From Gammaproteobacteria bacterium (GTDB lineage: Bacteria; Pseudomonadota; Gammaproteobacteria; Thiohalomonadales; Thiohalomonadaceae): a DNA stretch of 9,341 bases. The notes under the pieces are model-generated. The model did not search any database and was not told where the DNA came from. It saw only the letters and a list, made by a program, of their open reading frames with translations. Both the position numbers and the translations under genes were made by a program. This document shows, one piece after another, positions 1 through 7,666 of the stretch; position 1 is the stretch's first letter; each line of letters begins with the position of its first letter. Where the stretch lies: assembly GCA_026193675.1 (NCBI GenBank), contig JAPHSO010000378.1, positions 1-9,341 on the forward strand. The letters run 5' to 3'.

Positions 1-488
1 TAGATGACTCAATACTCATATTTATCCATCCTGGAAGTGGCGGCTCAGCAAATAATCTATCTATCGAACAATTTGCACGCTTGGCACATCAGATAGCAGA
101 AAAGCTTAAACAAAAAGTTTTGTTTGTGGTCACTGCTGGTCCCGGCGAGGAGCAGATCGCTCAACATCTAGTCGACAAAATATCTGAAAACGATATTGCA
201 ATTAACTTTAAATCAGAAACTGGAATTGAAGGATTTGCGCGCATACTCCAGATAGCAGACCTGTTTATTAGCGGCTCAACAGGAACACTACACATTGCCG
301 GAGCAATGAACTGTAAAACGGCCGGGTTCTATCCAAGGCACCGCTCGGCTACGCCTCTTCGTTGGCAAACACTCAACAGTCCTGAGCGTCGTCTCGCCTT
401 TACACCTCCTGACGGTGCCATAGAGGATAATCTCTCAACTGTTGATATTGACGCAGCATCCAGCAAGATTGTCGAATTTTTGTTATAG
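1..488 (+). CDS. Glycosyltransferase family 9 (heptosyltransferase-like), C-terminal part, 5' truncated
   Basis: The reading frame is already open at the window edge (first full codon at base 3) and runs to TAG at 486-488, giving 161 visible residues. An internal TTG at 81 is not the real start, because the frame upstream of it encodes conserved sequence: HPGSGGSANNLS at visible residues 9-20 is the nucleotide-sugar-binding motif that opens the C-terminal Rossmann half of GT-B family 9 enzymes. A second family motif, SGSTGTLHIAGAM, lies at visible residues 90-102; its usual Asp-Ser-Gly core is Ser-Thr-Gly here, a variant I recall from some family members. Such enzymes move heptose or a related sugar from an ADP-sugar onto LPS core at the inner face of the cytoplasmic membrane. 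The acceptor is unknown; WaaC-, WaaQ- or O-antigen-type roles are all possible because the acceptor-binding N-terminal half lies outside the window. It converges on the minus-strand glycosyltransferase with a 3-base gap. Confidence 0.85.
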   Translation, partial: DDSILIFIHPGSGGSANNLSIEQFARLAHQIAEKLKQKVLFVVTAGPGEEQIAQHLVDKISENDIAINFKSETGIEGFARILQIADLFISGSTGTLHIAGAMNCKTAGFYPRHRSATPLRWQTLNSPERRLAFTPPDGAIEDNLSTVDIDAASSKIVEFLL

Positions 489-491
489 ACT

Positions 492-1607
492 TTATTTGAG
501 ATTAACAATTTCATCAAAAAGGCGGTACAGCTTATTAAAGTGAGCATCCTCATCAAACATCTGATCGGCATAGGTTTTACCTTTCGTAGCAAGATCCTGA
601 CGTAAAGTACTATCATCTATCAACAGTTGTAACTGTTCTCTAAGACTCTCACTACGACCCGACTCAAAGAGCAGTCCCGTCTCCTTCGGTTTAATAATCT
701 CAAGCACGCCACCGCGATTGCTTCCTACTACTGCTACACCTGCCCGCATCGCCTCAATTAGAACCAGACCAAAAGTCTCTTCAATAGTGGTGAGTACAAG
801 TGCGTCACAAAGCTGCATCCACTCCTGTGGATTATCAACAAAGTCATTAAAAATAACGCTGTCATCCATCCCCTCTTTATGAACCATCAGTTTGAGGGAT
901 GTTAGATACTGTTCGTCCATCGCATGTCCAATCAAGAGCAGTTGGAGTGGATATCCCCTATCCTTCAGTTGAATTGCTGCTTCAATGAGAAGATGCTGAG
1001 CCTTATAAGGTTCAAGCCGGCCTATTGCACCAATCACGAATTTATCTGAACCGATCCCCAATTCCCCCTTCCGATCTGCTATCTCAACAGAACTCAGAAT
1101 ATGATCTGGTTCCTTAACCCCCAGATAGAGATAGTCCGATTTATGTGCATCTTTAGGTGGAAGATTTTTTATAGCGATTTCAGCGAGTGATTTTGTGACA
1201 CCCAGTATTTTATCCATTTGACCATAGAGAAAACGGTGGTAGAAATCCTGTTTGCTACGTGTCATCTGCATATGCCTTGATACAACTAATGCCGGCTTAC
1301 GCTTTGAGAAATATTTTGCAAAGGCTGCCAGTGGCAGATCCTTATTCCAGTGCATATGAATAATATCGACAGACTCTTGATCAATAATATTAGCCAATTG
1401 CCATGCACTGATAAAAGGAAGCTTTCGAATTATTGGTTTGAGTGTAAAGAGAACGATGGAAAGGGATTTAATCTTATCTTTGATGATACCTTCATCGCTC
1501 ACAACAGCAACCACATCATCTCTTTTGCTTAAAGCTGAGCAACTCTTTACAACATAGAGCTCAAGCCCGCCAACACCATGAGAGAGACAGAGCTCCAGAA
1601 TCTTCAT
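492..1607 (-). CDS. Glycosyltransferase family 4 (GT-B fold)
   Basis: This encodes a 371-residue retaining glycosyltransferase, typical of family 4 in length. The N-terminal motif LCLSHGVGGLELYV (residues 6-19) is the glycine-rich acceptor-side loop. GAIGRLEPYKAQHLLIEA (193-210) is the start of the C-terminal donor domain. EETFGLVLIE (276-285) holds the E-x7-E motif (E277 and E285) that contacts the nucleotide sugar, followed by a GG-V-E segment near 299-303. No signal peptide or membrane span is evident, so it probably acts at the cytoplasmic membrane face. I place the start at the ATG at 1605-1607. An in-frame ATG 42 bases upstream would overlap the preceding gene and adds 14 residues unlike the family N-terminus. 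No strong Shine-Dalgarno is visible, and the 7-base gap to the upstream gene suggests coupled translation. As the last gene of the LPS run it probably adds a core or outer-core sugar; donor and acceptor are unknown. Confidence 0.85.
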   Translation of the reverse strand: MKILELCLSHGVGGLELYVVKSCSALSKRDDVVAVVSDEGIIKDKIKSLSIVLFTLKPIIRKLPFISAWQLANIIDQESVDIIHMHWNKDLPLAAFAKYFSKRKPALVVSRHMQMTRSKQDFYHRFLYGQMDKILGVTKSLAEIAIKNLPPKDAHKSDYLYLGVKEPDHILSSVEIADRKGELGIGSDKFVIGAIGRLEPYKAQHLLIEAAIQLKDRGYPLQLLLIGHAMDEQYLTSLKLMVHKEGMDDSVIFNDFVDNPQEWMQLCDALVLTTIEETFGLVLIEAMRAGVAVVGSNRGGVLEIIKPKETGLLFESGRSESLREQLQLLIDDSTLRQDLATKGKTYADQMFDEDAHFNKLYRLFDEIVNLK

Positions 1608-1614
1608 CGTCGTT

Positions 1615-2373
1615 CTATGCCTGACGCTCTCTAACCCAGAGATCGGCATACTTCACAAAGGTAGAGTGGCCCGATAGAAGTGCCAATAACAGCCCCTGTT
1701 TGCCATCGAGAAATCCTGCACGCAGGATGTACATTCTCACAAAACAGCCCACTGCATGTAGAGCACCCTGCAGTAGAGTTGCTCGTTTGCCCTTAGCGTA
1801 ACGCTGTTTTGACCATGCCTCAGCATAACCGGCCGACTTGACCAGGTAGTGATTGATATCACGGTAGGTATAGTGAAGGAGATCCCCTGATAATTTTCTA
1901 AGCTGTAGTTCAGAAGGATACTCAAGCTTTTCATGAACTAATGAGCTATCGTATTGCGCCTTAGCACGAGGGAAGAGCCGGGTCACATAATCTGGATACC
2001 AACCACTATGGCGGATAAAGCTGCCAAAACAGTGCGAGAGTCTGGCGGTATCGTAGACACTGTCCTGAGCATTAATTTTTACTATCTCACAAATTGATTC
2101 ACGAAGTTCAGGGGTGATGCGCTCATCCGCATCTAGCATCAATACCCATTCACAGGTTGCATATCCCTGAGCACGTTGACGCTGAACCCCGTAACCTTGC
2201 CAATCGCTCTCAACAAATATCTTGTCGGTATATTTTGCTGCCAATTCAAGGGTATCGTCCTGACTGCCGGCATCCACCACTACAATCTCATCGGCGAAGC
2301 TGGCACTTTCCAGACAAGGGGTGATGTTTTCGGATTCATCTTTGACGATCAGTACTATCGATAGTGTGGTCAT
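1615..2373 (-). CDS. Glycosyltransferase family 2, WaaE/KdtX/LgtF-like LPS core glucosyltransferase
   Basis: This 252-residue GT-A enzyme starts directly with the nucleotide-binding strand LSIVLIVKDESENI (residues 4-17). It carries VVDAGSQDDT (32-41), DWQGYGVQRQRA (57-68) and the metal-binding DAD in LDADER (80-85). A VHEKL segment (146-150) and a hydrophobic C-terminal stretch (about 205-240) that could sit on the membrane follow. The DWxGYGxQRQ segment with LDADER is characteristic of the WaaE/KdtX and LgtF group, which adds a beta-linked glucose to heptose I of the LPS inner core. That acceptor is inferred from family knowledge and from the position directly after waaF, not proven here. 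Its ATG shares a base with the waaF stop codon (TAATG), and an AGGA lies 10 bases upstream inside waaF, so the two are probably translationally coupled. I withhold a symbol because the sugar transferred may differ. Confidence 0.87.
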   Translation of the reverse strand: MTTLSIVLIVKDESENITPCLESASFADEIVVVDAGSQDDTLELAAKYTDKIFVESDWQGYGVQRQRAQGYATCEWVLMLDADERITPELRESICEIVKINAQDSVYDTARLSHCFGSFIRHSGWYPDYVTRLFPRAKAQYDSSLVHEKLEYPSELQLRKLSGDLLHYTYRDINHYLVKSAGYAEAWSKQRYAKGKRATLLQGALHAVGCFVRMYILRAGFLDGKQGLLLALLSGHSTFVKYADLWVRERQA

Positions 2374-3392
2374 TAATTCTCTATCCTGTTAATCGCCTCA
2401 AAGACATTCTCAACGCTGATATCTTTTAGACAGTTCAGATGGCCCAATGGACAGTTGCGTTTAAAACAGGGGCTACACTCAAGGTTGAGATAGCATACCT
2501 CCGCTCTATCAGTCAGTGGCGGCGTATAGTCGGGTGTCGATGAACCATATATGGCGACAAGAGGACGATCAACTGCGGCGGCAACATGCATCAGCCCTGA
2601 ATCATTACAGACGGTGAGTTTACAGAGTGCTAACAGATCAACCACGTCAACCAGTTCAGTTCTGCCTGCCAGATTGGTGACAGCAGCTCCACCAATATTT
2701 TTTATTTTGTCTGTCACCTCCTGATCCTTTTTTGAACCAAAGATCCAGATCTGATATCCCACAGCAGATAGCTGTTGCGCAAGCTTTCCGTAGTAACTGG
2801 TTGGCCACTGTTTGGCAGGGCCATACTCCGCACCCGGCATAAATCCGATGACCGGTTTATCGAGATTCAAACTCAACCTCTGCAAAACCCGCTGTTGGTT
2901 CTCAGCATCGACTCTCAACTTTGGATAGGGCGTTTCTGGAGGAAGGTGTCTGTTGCGCTCCAAACCAAGAGCGACGTAACGCTGTACCGTCTGGGTTAGA
3001 ACCTTTTTGTCGAGACGACGAATGTCGTTCAACAATCCAAAACGCATCTCACCACGATAACCTGTGCGCATTCTGGCTTTGGCAAACCATGGAACCAGTG
3101 CCGCCTTTAAGGAGCGAGGGATCACAATGGCATGATCATAGCCATTTTTCCGTAGTGCTTTACCAATCTGCCTACGCAGACCAAAGGCAAACTCTCCATG
3201 AGCAACAGGTAGCGGGATCGTCTCATTAACCTGATCCATCCGATTTAGGATTGGCAATGACCATTCAGGCGCTAAGACATCAATGGTGCAATCTGGTTTC
3301 TGATTTTTGAGCGCCATAAACAGAGATTGCGCCATCACCATATCGCCAATCCAGGAAGGTCCGACAATGAGGTATCTGTCTGCGCTCTGCAT
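2373..3392 (-). CDS. waaF: ADP-heptose:LPS heptosyltransferase II (WaaF/RfaF)
   Basis: This enzyme transfers the second L-glycero-D-manno-heptose from ADP-heptose to heptose I of the LPS inner core at the cytoplasmic membrane. The 339-residue length fits full-length WaaF. The N-terminal motif VGPSWIGDMVMAQ (residues 10-22) contains the presumed catalytic Asp17. PGAEYGPAKQWP (186-197) is the WaaF-type donor-site motif, and NDSGLMHVAAAVDRPLVAIYG (263-283) is the family 9 signature. Near the C-terminus lies a cysteine cluster, C306-x2-C309-x4-C314-P-x-G-H-x2-C321, which I recall from many non-enteric WaaF proteins. It follows the aldo/keto reductase after 11 bases and overlaps the next gene by one base. 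No strong Shine-Dalgarno is visible before the ATG at 3390-3392, but that ATG gives the expected N-terminus (MQSADRYLIVGPSWIGD). Confusion with WaaC is unlikely given the PGAEYGPAKQWP motif. Confidence 0.93.
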   Translation of the reverse strand: MQSADRYLIVGPSWIGDMVMAQSLFMALKNQKPDCTIDVLAPEWSLPILNRMDQVNETIPLPVAHGEFAFGLRRQIGKALRKNGYDHAIVIPRSLKAALVPWFAKARMRTGYRGEMRFGLLNDIRRLDKKVLTQTVQRYVALGLERNRHLPPETPYPKLRVDAENQQRVLQRLSLNLDKPVIGFMPGAEYGPAKQWPTSYYGKLAQQLSAVGYQIWIFGSKKDQEVTDKIKNIGGAAVTNLAGRTELVDVVDLLALCKLTVCNDSGLMHVAAAVDRPLVAIYGSSTPDYTPPLTDRAEVCYLNLECSPCFKRNCPLGHLNCLKDISVENVFEAINRIEN

Positions 3393-3403
3393 CTTAGTTA
3401 CGG

Positions 3404-4186
3404 TTAGTCGGTGATCGACCGGACAATCTCTACATTGGTACGTAGATGTTGTGGATTGATAGTCCCAACAATCACACTATCCACAGCAGGCTGTTCGAAC
3501 AGAAAGCGGAATGCACCCTCTATTCCACCGCCACCGGCTGTTGTGTCAGCATGTCCACTCTGAAGTCCTTTTTTAATCACCACCCCTTTATTAAGCTCTA
3601 GAGCCCTTTTCAGGACCGGAAGCTCATCGGTATAGGCGGGATTGTAGGTTGCCATAACCACATCCATATTCTCGACACACCAGAGACCACCTTCAACCGT
3701 CTTGGTCGACATTCCAACCGCTTTTATGAGTCCACGCTGTTTTAACTCCTGCAGCGCATCACAGACCGCTTCGTTTTGAATAATATCCATATCATTACCA
3801 TCGGAGTGCACCAGCACCATGTCGATAAAATCTCGCTTGAGTCTCACAAGAGTTCTCTCGACAGTCGCAACTGTTGTCTGGGCACTAAAATCGAAATGAG
3901 ACTGACCATCGATAAACTCTTCACCCACCTTACCGACAATGACCCAGTCATTTCTGTTCGGTAGTAATTTTCCTAGACGCGCTTCACTATTGCCATATGA
4001 GGGGGCAGTATCGAGCGTATTAATTCCCAACTCCTGTGCCAGCTCAAACAGATCGATGACCGCTTTATCATCTGGAATTTTAAAACCGGTTGGATACTTC
4101 ACCTGCTGGTCGCGACCTATTTTGACAGTGCCTAGACCGAGCGGTGACACCTTGATTCCTGTTTGCCCCAAATCCCGTAATTTCAT
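3404..4186 (-). CDS. Aldo/keto reductase family protein
   Basis: This encodes a cytoplasmic NAD(P)H-dependent oxidoreductase of the (beta/alpha)8-barrel aldo/keto reductase family, 260 residues, which is short for the family (often 280-330). The N-terminus LRDLGQTGIKVSPLGLGT is typical. The catalytic tetrad is complete: Asp59 in NTLDTAPSYG, Tyr64 in the same motif, Lys86 in VIVGKVGEEF and His127 in MVLVHSDG. A C-terminal VDSVIVGTINPQHLRTNVE segment (235-253) matches the usual cofactor-phosphate region. I choose the ATG at 4184-4186: the frame extends 28 codons upstream, but that stretch overlaps the preceding gene by 80 bases and shows no family similarity. The gap to the upstream FAD enzyme is then 4 bases, so the two are probably made together. 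The substrate is unknown; sugar, aldehyde or ketone reduction are all possible. Its place between hldE and waaF suggests, but does not prove, a link to LPS sugar metabolism. Confidence 0.87.
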   Translation of the reverse strand: MKLRDLGQTGIKVSPLGLGTVKIGRDQQVKYPTGFKIPDDKAVIDLFELAQELGINTLDTAPSYGNSEARLGKLLPNRNDWVIVGKVGEEFIDGQSHFDFSAQTTVATVERTLVRLKRDFIDMVLVHSDGNDMDIIQNEAVCDALQELKQRGLIKAVGMSTKTVEGGLWCVENMDVVMATYNPAYTDELPVLKRALELNKGVVIKKGLQSGHADTTAGGGGIEGAFRFLFEQPAVDSVIVGTINPQHLRTNVEIVRSITD

Positions 4187-4190
4187 TCGA

Positions 4191-5387
4191 CTAACTTTCA
4201 CTCCAGCGGCCCTCTTCCTGCCATGGGAGAGGTGCCTGTTCTGCATGCTCCAGATCCAGAGCACCCTCACCCTCTGACGGCATCACAGAGTGCCTCTTAA
4301 GCTGCGCCATAATCTGATCGGCAAGCAGAGGTGCAAAAGCGAGCTTGGTGGGCCATGCAGTGATCACCCCGTTGTTGAAATCGACATAGGGATTCTCAGG
4401 ACGGCTGCCATCGGATGTCTTCACTTCAGCCCGATCGACAACCAGGGTAGACCACTCGGTTTTGCTAAAATCGATCCACGGCAACAATTCTGAAACCTCT
4501 CTCCTACCCGTCTCGATCTGCTCATCTCGACTTTTTCCTACGCCACTCTCTGAGAGTGCCCCCCCCAGATACCAGACCATCTCTCCATGACCGTCTCGGT
4601 GTGAGGTGATGGTCAGGCGTGGCGATGAACTGGCGCCAAGGCAGTGGGCAAAAATGGGATGTTGAATGCCGCCACCACGACCCATCACCATATGAAGAGG
4701 ACGACGCTGCATGGAGGGTGTTGTTTGTCCCATCTTCAGTAAAATCTGTTCAGCTCCCTCACCTGCAGTGATGACAATAGCCCCAGTTTTAATCTGCTGC
4801 TCACCAGACTGCAAAAGCCAGCCCTCTTCGCCACCAAGATGATTAAATTTTAAATCTTCGCTATCGATATGGAAAATATAATCACTGTAGGGCTTGGCTA
4901 ACGCTTCAACTAACGATGCGGTATCGAGTACCGGTTCATCAAGTTGGTAAAGTTGCCCCCTGAATTTAGGGCTTTTGAAGGCATCAGGATAGTCAGCCAC
5001 TTTAAGTGACGCTGTACGACTGCGCATCAGTTTACTGGCAAAGAATCCTGCCATGCGTGAGGTCACTTTCTGGGTTGACCAGAGATATTGATGATTGGAT
5101 AGGATCTTAACCTCACTTAGATCGATCTCCCCCTCACCTTCCAAACATGCGCGCCAGCGAGCGGGCATCTTAGAGACCGCTTGAGCAGCGGCGTTCATCT
5201 GACCGGAAAGTGCATACTTGGTACCGCCATGAATAATGCCCTGAGCATAGCGGGTCTGTCCTGCTCCAAGTTTTTTTGATTCGAGCAAGATAGTGTTATA
5301 TCCAACTTGCCGTAGGCGATTAAGAGTCCATAGGCCCGAAATACCACCGCCTAAGATTACAATATCTAGCTGTGATTCATTTAGCAT
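4191..5387 (-). CDS. FAD-dependent oxidoreductase (DAO / glycerol-3-phosphate dehydrogenase-like)
   Basis: This 398-residue flavoprotein begins with a classic dinucleotide-binding fold: strand DIVILGGGISGLWTLNRLRQVGY (residues 8-30) with the G-x-G-x-x-G loop (G13, G15, G18) and Glu36 at the end of the second strand (ILLES) to bind the adenine ribose. RYAQGIIHGGTKYAL (46-60) resembles the second conserved loop of D-amino-acid oxidase / glycerol-3-phosphate dehydrogenase-type enzymes. IVITAGEGAEQIL (204-216) is the third FAD-contact motif (usually VxAAG). The C-terminus has an acidic, tryptophan-containing tail (about 372-398). No signal peptide is seen, so it is probably cytoplasmic or membrane-associated. 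The substrate cannot be read from the sequence; a 2-hydroxyacid, glycerol-phosphate-like or amine substrate would fit the superfamily. The gene ends 4 bases before the aldo/keto reductase, hinting at a functional redox pair. It starts 47 bases after the methyltransferase gene without a strong Shine-Dalgarno. Confidence 0.82.
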   Translation of the reverse strand: MLNESQLDIVILGGGISGLWTLNRLRQVGYNTILLESKKLGAGQTRYAQGIIHGGTKYALSGQMNAAAQAVSKMPARWRACLEGEGEIDLSEVKILSNHQYLWSTQKVTSRMAGFFASKLMRSRTASLKVADYPDAFKSPKFRGQLYQLDEPVLDTASLVEALAKPYSDYIFHIDSEDLKFNHLGGEEGWLLQSGEQQIKTGAIVITAGEGAEQILLKMGQTTPSMQRRPLHMVMGRGGGIQHPIFAHCLGASSSPRLTITSHRDGHGEMVWYLGGALSESGVGKSRDEQIETGRREVSELLPWIDFSKTEWSTLVVDRAEVKTSDGSRPENPYVDFNNGVITAWPTKLAFAPLLADQIMAQLKRHSVMPSEGEGALDLEHAEQAPLPWQEEGRWSES

Positions 5388-5434
5388 GAGCGCTTAACAG
5401 AAATTTATACCGCACGTAAATTATCGTCAGAAAA

Positions 5435-6133
5435 TCAAGTTGACGTAAAAATATAGTTTCTATGCTGTCTGTTAGCATTACCATAATCATATTCAGCAAA
5501 CTGCGAATAGTGAATTTTCTTTCCCTTTCTTAAAAAGAATCCATCATAGCCAATACCGCTTAAAAATTTAAAAATCTCACCTTTCTCTGCTTCAGCGTGA
5601 TGACATTCAAATAAAAGTGTCGGTTTGTATTTTAATAGCGTCTCTTCAGCTCCACGAAAAACATCTATTTCATGACCTTCGACATCGGCCTTGATAAAAG
5701 CTATATCTGTAAGTGACTCTCTTTTCACATATTCATCCAGGGGAATCCTGTGTACCGTTACCTGCTCCAAACCATCTTGCGGGGTAAATGAGGCTCCTCC
5801 ACAACCAACCTCTGTGCGATATAAGGTCTCATCCCCCGATTTATCAGAGAGTGCAAAATTCACAACAGTCACATTTGGAAGCGTGAAACTTTTTGCTAAA
5901 TCGTTTAAATGGCTTTCTAGTTCAGGTTGGGGTTCAAATGCAATCACACGTCCATCAGAACCGACAACTTTAGACATCCAGTAGGAGTATATCCCTTTAT
6001 TAGCTCCCACATCTAAAACTGTTTTTCCCAATAAATTCTGAGCAAGTAGATATTTCACATCTCCAGACTCTTCCGAGGTCAGGCGATAACGCCAAAACTT
6101 CTGGAACATATGAAATTTTTCACCAATATTCAT
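5435..6133 (-). CDS. FkbM-family SAM-dependent methyltransferase
   Basis: This encodes a 232-residue Rossmann-fold methyltransferase. SAM-binding motif I is VLDVGANKGIYS (residues 39-50), the acidic residue at the end of strand 2 is Glu67 in VIAFEPQPE, and IKADVEGHE (147-155) is the hallmark FkbM motif. FkbM proteins usually O-methylate sugars or polyketides; within an LPS operon the likely target is a hydroxyl of a core or O-chain sugar, which is inference. The gene is visibly richer in A+T than hldE or ilvE: one hand-counted 60-base line (5521-5580) has 18 G/C, against 37 in the line at 8461-8520. This hints at later acquisition. The chosen ATG lies 17 bases after the hldE stop. An AAAGGA sits about 13 bases upstream, rather far, and a second ATG at 6107-6109 (Met9) with GGTGA 10 bases before it is an alternative start. 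Confidence 0.85.
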   Translation of the reverse strand: MNIGEKFHMFQKFWRYRLTSEESGDVKYLLAQNLLGKTVLDVGANKGIYSYWMSKVVGSDGRVIAFEPQPELESHLNDLAKSFTLPNVTVVNFALSDKSGDETLYRTEVGCGGASFTPQDGLEQVTVHRIPLDEYVKRESLTDIAFIKADVEGHEIDVFRGAEETLLKYKPTLLFECHHAEAEKGEIFKFLSGIGYDGFFLRKGKKIHYSQFAEYDYGNANRQHRNYIFTST

Positions 6134-6150
6134 CGCTGTATATTCATCCT

Positions 6151-7593
6151 TTAATTAGGCTGTTCACTACTTGAGCGAATTATCTCAATAATTCCAGTAG
6201 TCGATACCTTATCGACAAAGCTCATCACCTCAACACGGCCACCCGAAGCACGTACACAGTCACCACCGGGAATTTTCATCGGATCGTTGTCGCCACCTTT
6301 TACAAGTATATCGGGCTGAGTGTTACAGATGAGGCGAGTGGGTGTGTCTTCATCAAAACCGACCACCCAGTCAACACATTCCAGAGCGGCCAAGACACGC
6401 ATACGATGGAGCTGTGAATTAACGGGTCTCTCGGGCCCTTTAAGTCGGCTGACTGAAGCATCATCATTCACTGCAACGATGAGGCGATCGCCAAGGCGAG
6501 CCGCCTCTTCAAGGTAGGTGACATGGCCGGTATGCAGAATATCGAAACAGCCGTTGGTCATCACCACGGTCTCATGATGTGCCTTTGACTCCTGTACCAG
6601 TGCAACCAGACGCTCTTCATCGACCATACCCAGCTCCATCTCATTAAGCTCTCGCATTGCTCTGCGAAGCTCGGGAATGGTGACGGTGGCTGTACCCAGC
6701 TTGCCAACCACCACACCTGCAGCAAGATTTGAGAGGATAGTCGCGTTCTCAAACGATTCACCAGCAGCCAAAGCGACAGCAAGTGCAGAGATAACCGTAT
6801 CGCCAGCACCGGTCACATCAAAGACATCACGCGCCTTGGTCGGTATGTGGATAGGGGGCTTGTCGGCTTGAATCAGCGTCATCCCCTGCTCGCTACGAGT
6901 AATCAGCAGCGCTTCAAGTTCCAGCTCCTGACGTAACGCCTCACCTTTGCTTTCGATCTCATCCTCATCGGCACAGTGGCCAACAACGGCTTCAAATTCA
7001 CTGAAATTCGGGGTGATTAGTGTTGCGCCACGATAGTGTGAAAAGTCGCTCCCCTTGGGATCTACAACAACTGCACAGTTTGCAGCTTTGGCCATTTCGA
7101 TCATCTTTGGGGCATCCCGTAACGCACCCTTGGCATAATCGGAGAGGATCACGACTTGAGCCTCGTCTAACTCTGCTGCAAATTTATTCAGCAGTCCTGC
7201 ACCATCATAGCCGACAAAGCCATCTTCAAAATCGAGACGAATAAGCTGCTGGTGACGGCTCATAACACGAAGTTTGGTAATCGTGGCGGAGTCGGTCAGA
7301 CGTTCAAAGTGACACTCAATATTTTCGTGTTGCAGACTGGTCTCAAGTGAATCTGCCGCCTCATCATTGCCGGTTAGACCGACAACCGAAGCCCTGGCCC
7401 CAAGGGCGGCGATATTGAGTGCAACGTTTCCGGCACCACCGGCACGTTCGTCAATATCATTAACGTGTACCACCGGAACCGGCGCCTCAGGAGAGATTCG
7501 AGAGGTGTTGCCAGACCAGTAACGATCAAGCATCAGATCACCCACGACTAAAATCTGAGCAGAGAGGGTGTCTGGAATCTGGGCAATCTTCAT
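6151..7593 (-). CDS. hldE: Bifunctional heptose 7-phosphate kinase / heptose 1-phosphate adenylyltransferase (HldE/RfaE)
   Basis: HldE phosphorylates D-glycero-D-manno-heptose 7-phosphate at C1 and later adenylylates heptose 1-phosphate, giving the ADP-heptose used by WaaC and WaaF. Both domains are intact in 480 residues, close to the E. coli protein. Residues about 1-320 form a ribokinase-type (PfkB) domain, with ILVVGDLMLDRYWSG (14-28), the glycine-rich RAGGAGNVALN (50-60) and the anion-hole motif DVTGAGDT (259-266) with catalytic Asp265. Residues about 340-475 form a cytidylyltransferase-like domain with TNGCFDILHTGH (346-357), whose H-x-G-H binds ATP, and DILVKGGDN (428-436). It is cytoplasmic. 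The ATG lies 14 bases after an AGGA, a long spacing, but no closer start fits the family N-terminus. It follows the 140-base non-coding gap, so it may be the first gene of its own transcript; I could not identify a convincing promoter there. Confidence 0.96.
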   Translation of the reverse strand: MKIAQIPDTLSAQILVVGDLMLDRYWSGNTSRISPEAPVPVVHVNDIDERAGGAGNVALNIAALGARASVVGLTGNDEAADSLETSLQHENIECHFERLTDSATITKLRVMSRHQQLIRLDFEDGFVGYDGAGLLNKFAAELDEAQVVILSDYAKGALRDAPKMIEMAKAANCAVVVDPKGSDFSHYRGATLITPNFSEFEAVVGHCADEDEIESKGEALRQELELEALLITRSEQGMTLIQADKPPIHIPTKARDVFDVTGAGDTVISALAVALAAGESFENATILSNLAAGVVVGKLGTATVTIPELRRAMRELNEMELGMVDEERLVALVQESKAHHETVVMTNGCFDILHTGHVTYLEEAARLGDRLIVAVNDDASVSRLKGPERPVNSQLHRMRVLAALECVDWVVGFDEDTPTRLICNTQPDILVKGGDNDPMKIPGGDCVRASGGRVEVMSFVDKVSTTGIIEIIRSSSEQPN

Positions 7594-7666
7594 TTAATTT
7601 GAATTATTTCCTGTAACTATTCGGATTGCCTCTAATTAGGCTCCAAATCAGGGCAAAAAATGTGAG

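Noticed and set aside
329..616. 95-codon minus-strand open frame spanning the convergent junction
   Set aside because: It overlaps both glycosyltransferase genes in another frame and has no recognisable motif.
2921..3229. 102-codon plus-strand open frame inside waaF
   Set aside because: It is a shadow of waaF, which has clear motifs throughout; no domain or ribosome site supports the plus-strand frame.
4187..4270. 28-codon N-terminal extension of the aldo/keto reductase
   Set aside because: It would overlap the FAD gene by 80 bases and precedes the canonical family N-terminus, which has its own ATG at 4184-4186.
3939..4277. 112-codon plus-strand open frame over the aldo/keto reductase and the end of the FAD gene
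   Set aside because: It lies wholly opposite two well-supported genes, shows no recognisable domain, and its sequence is what reading the opposite strand of real codons would give.
5388..5434. Possible promoter in the 47-base gap between the methyltransferase and FAD genes (TATAAA and GATAAT hexamers on the minus strand)
   Set aside because: The -10-like hexamers are good but the -35 partners at 16-18 bases match poorly, and such hexamers are common in A+T-rich gaps.
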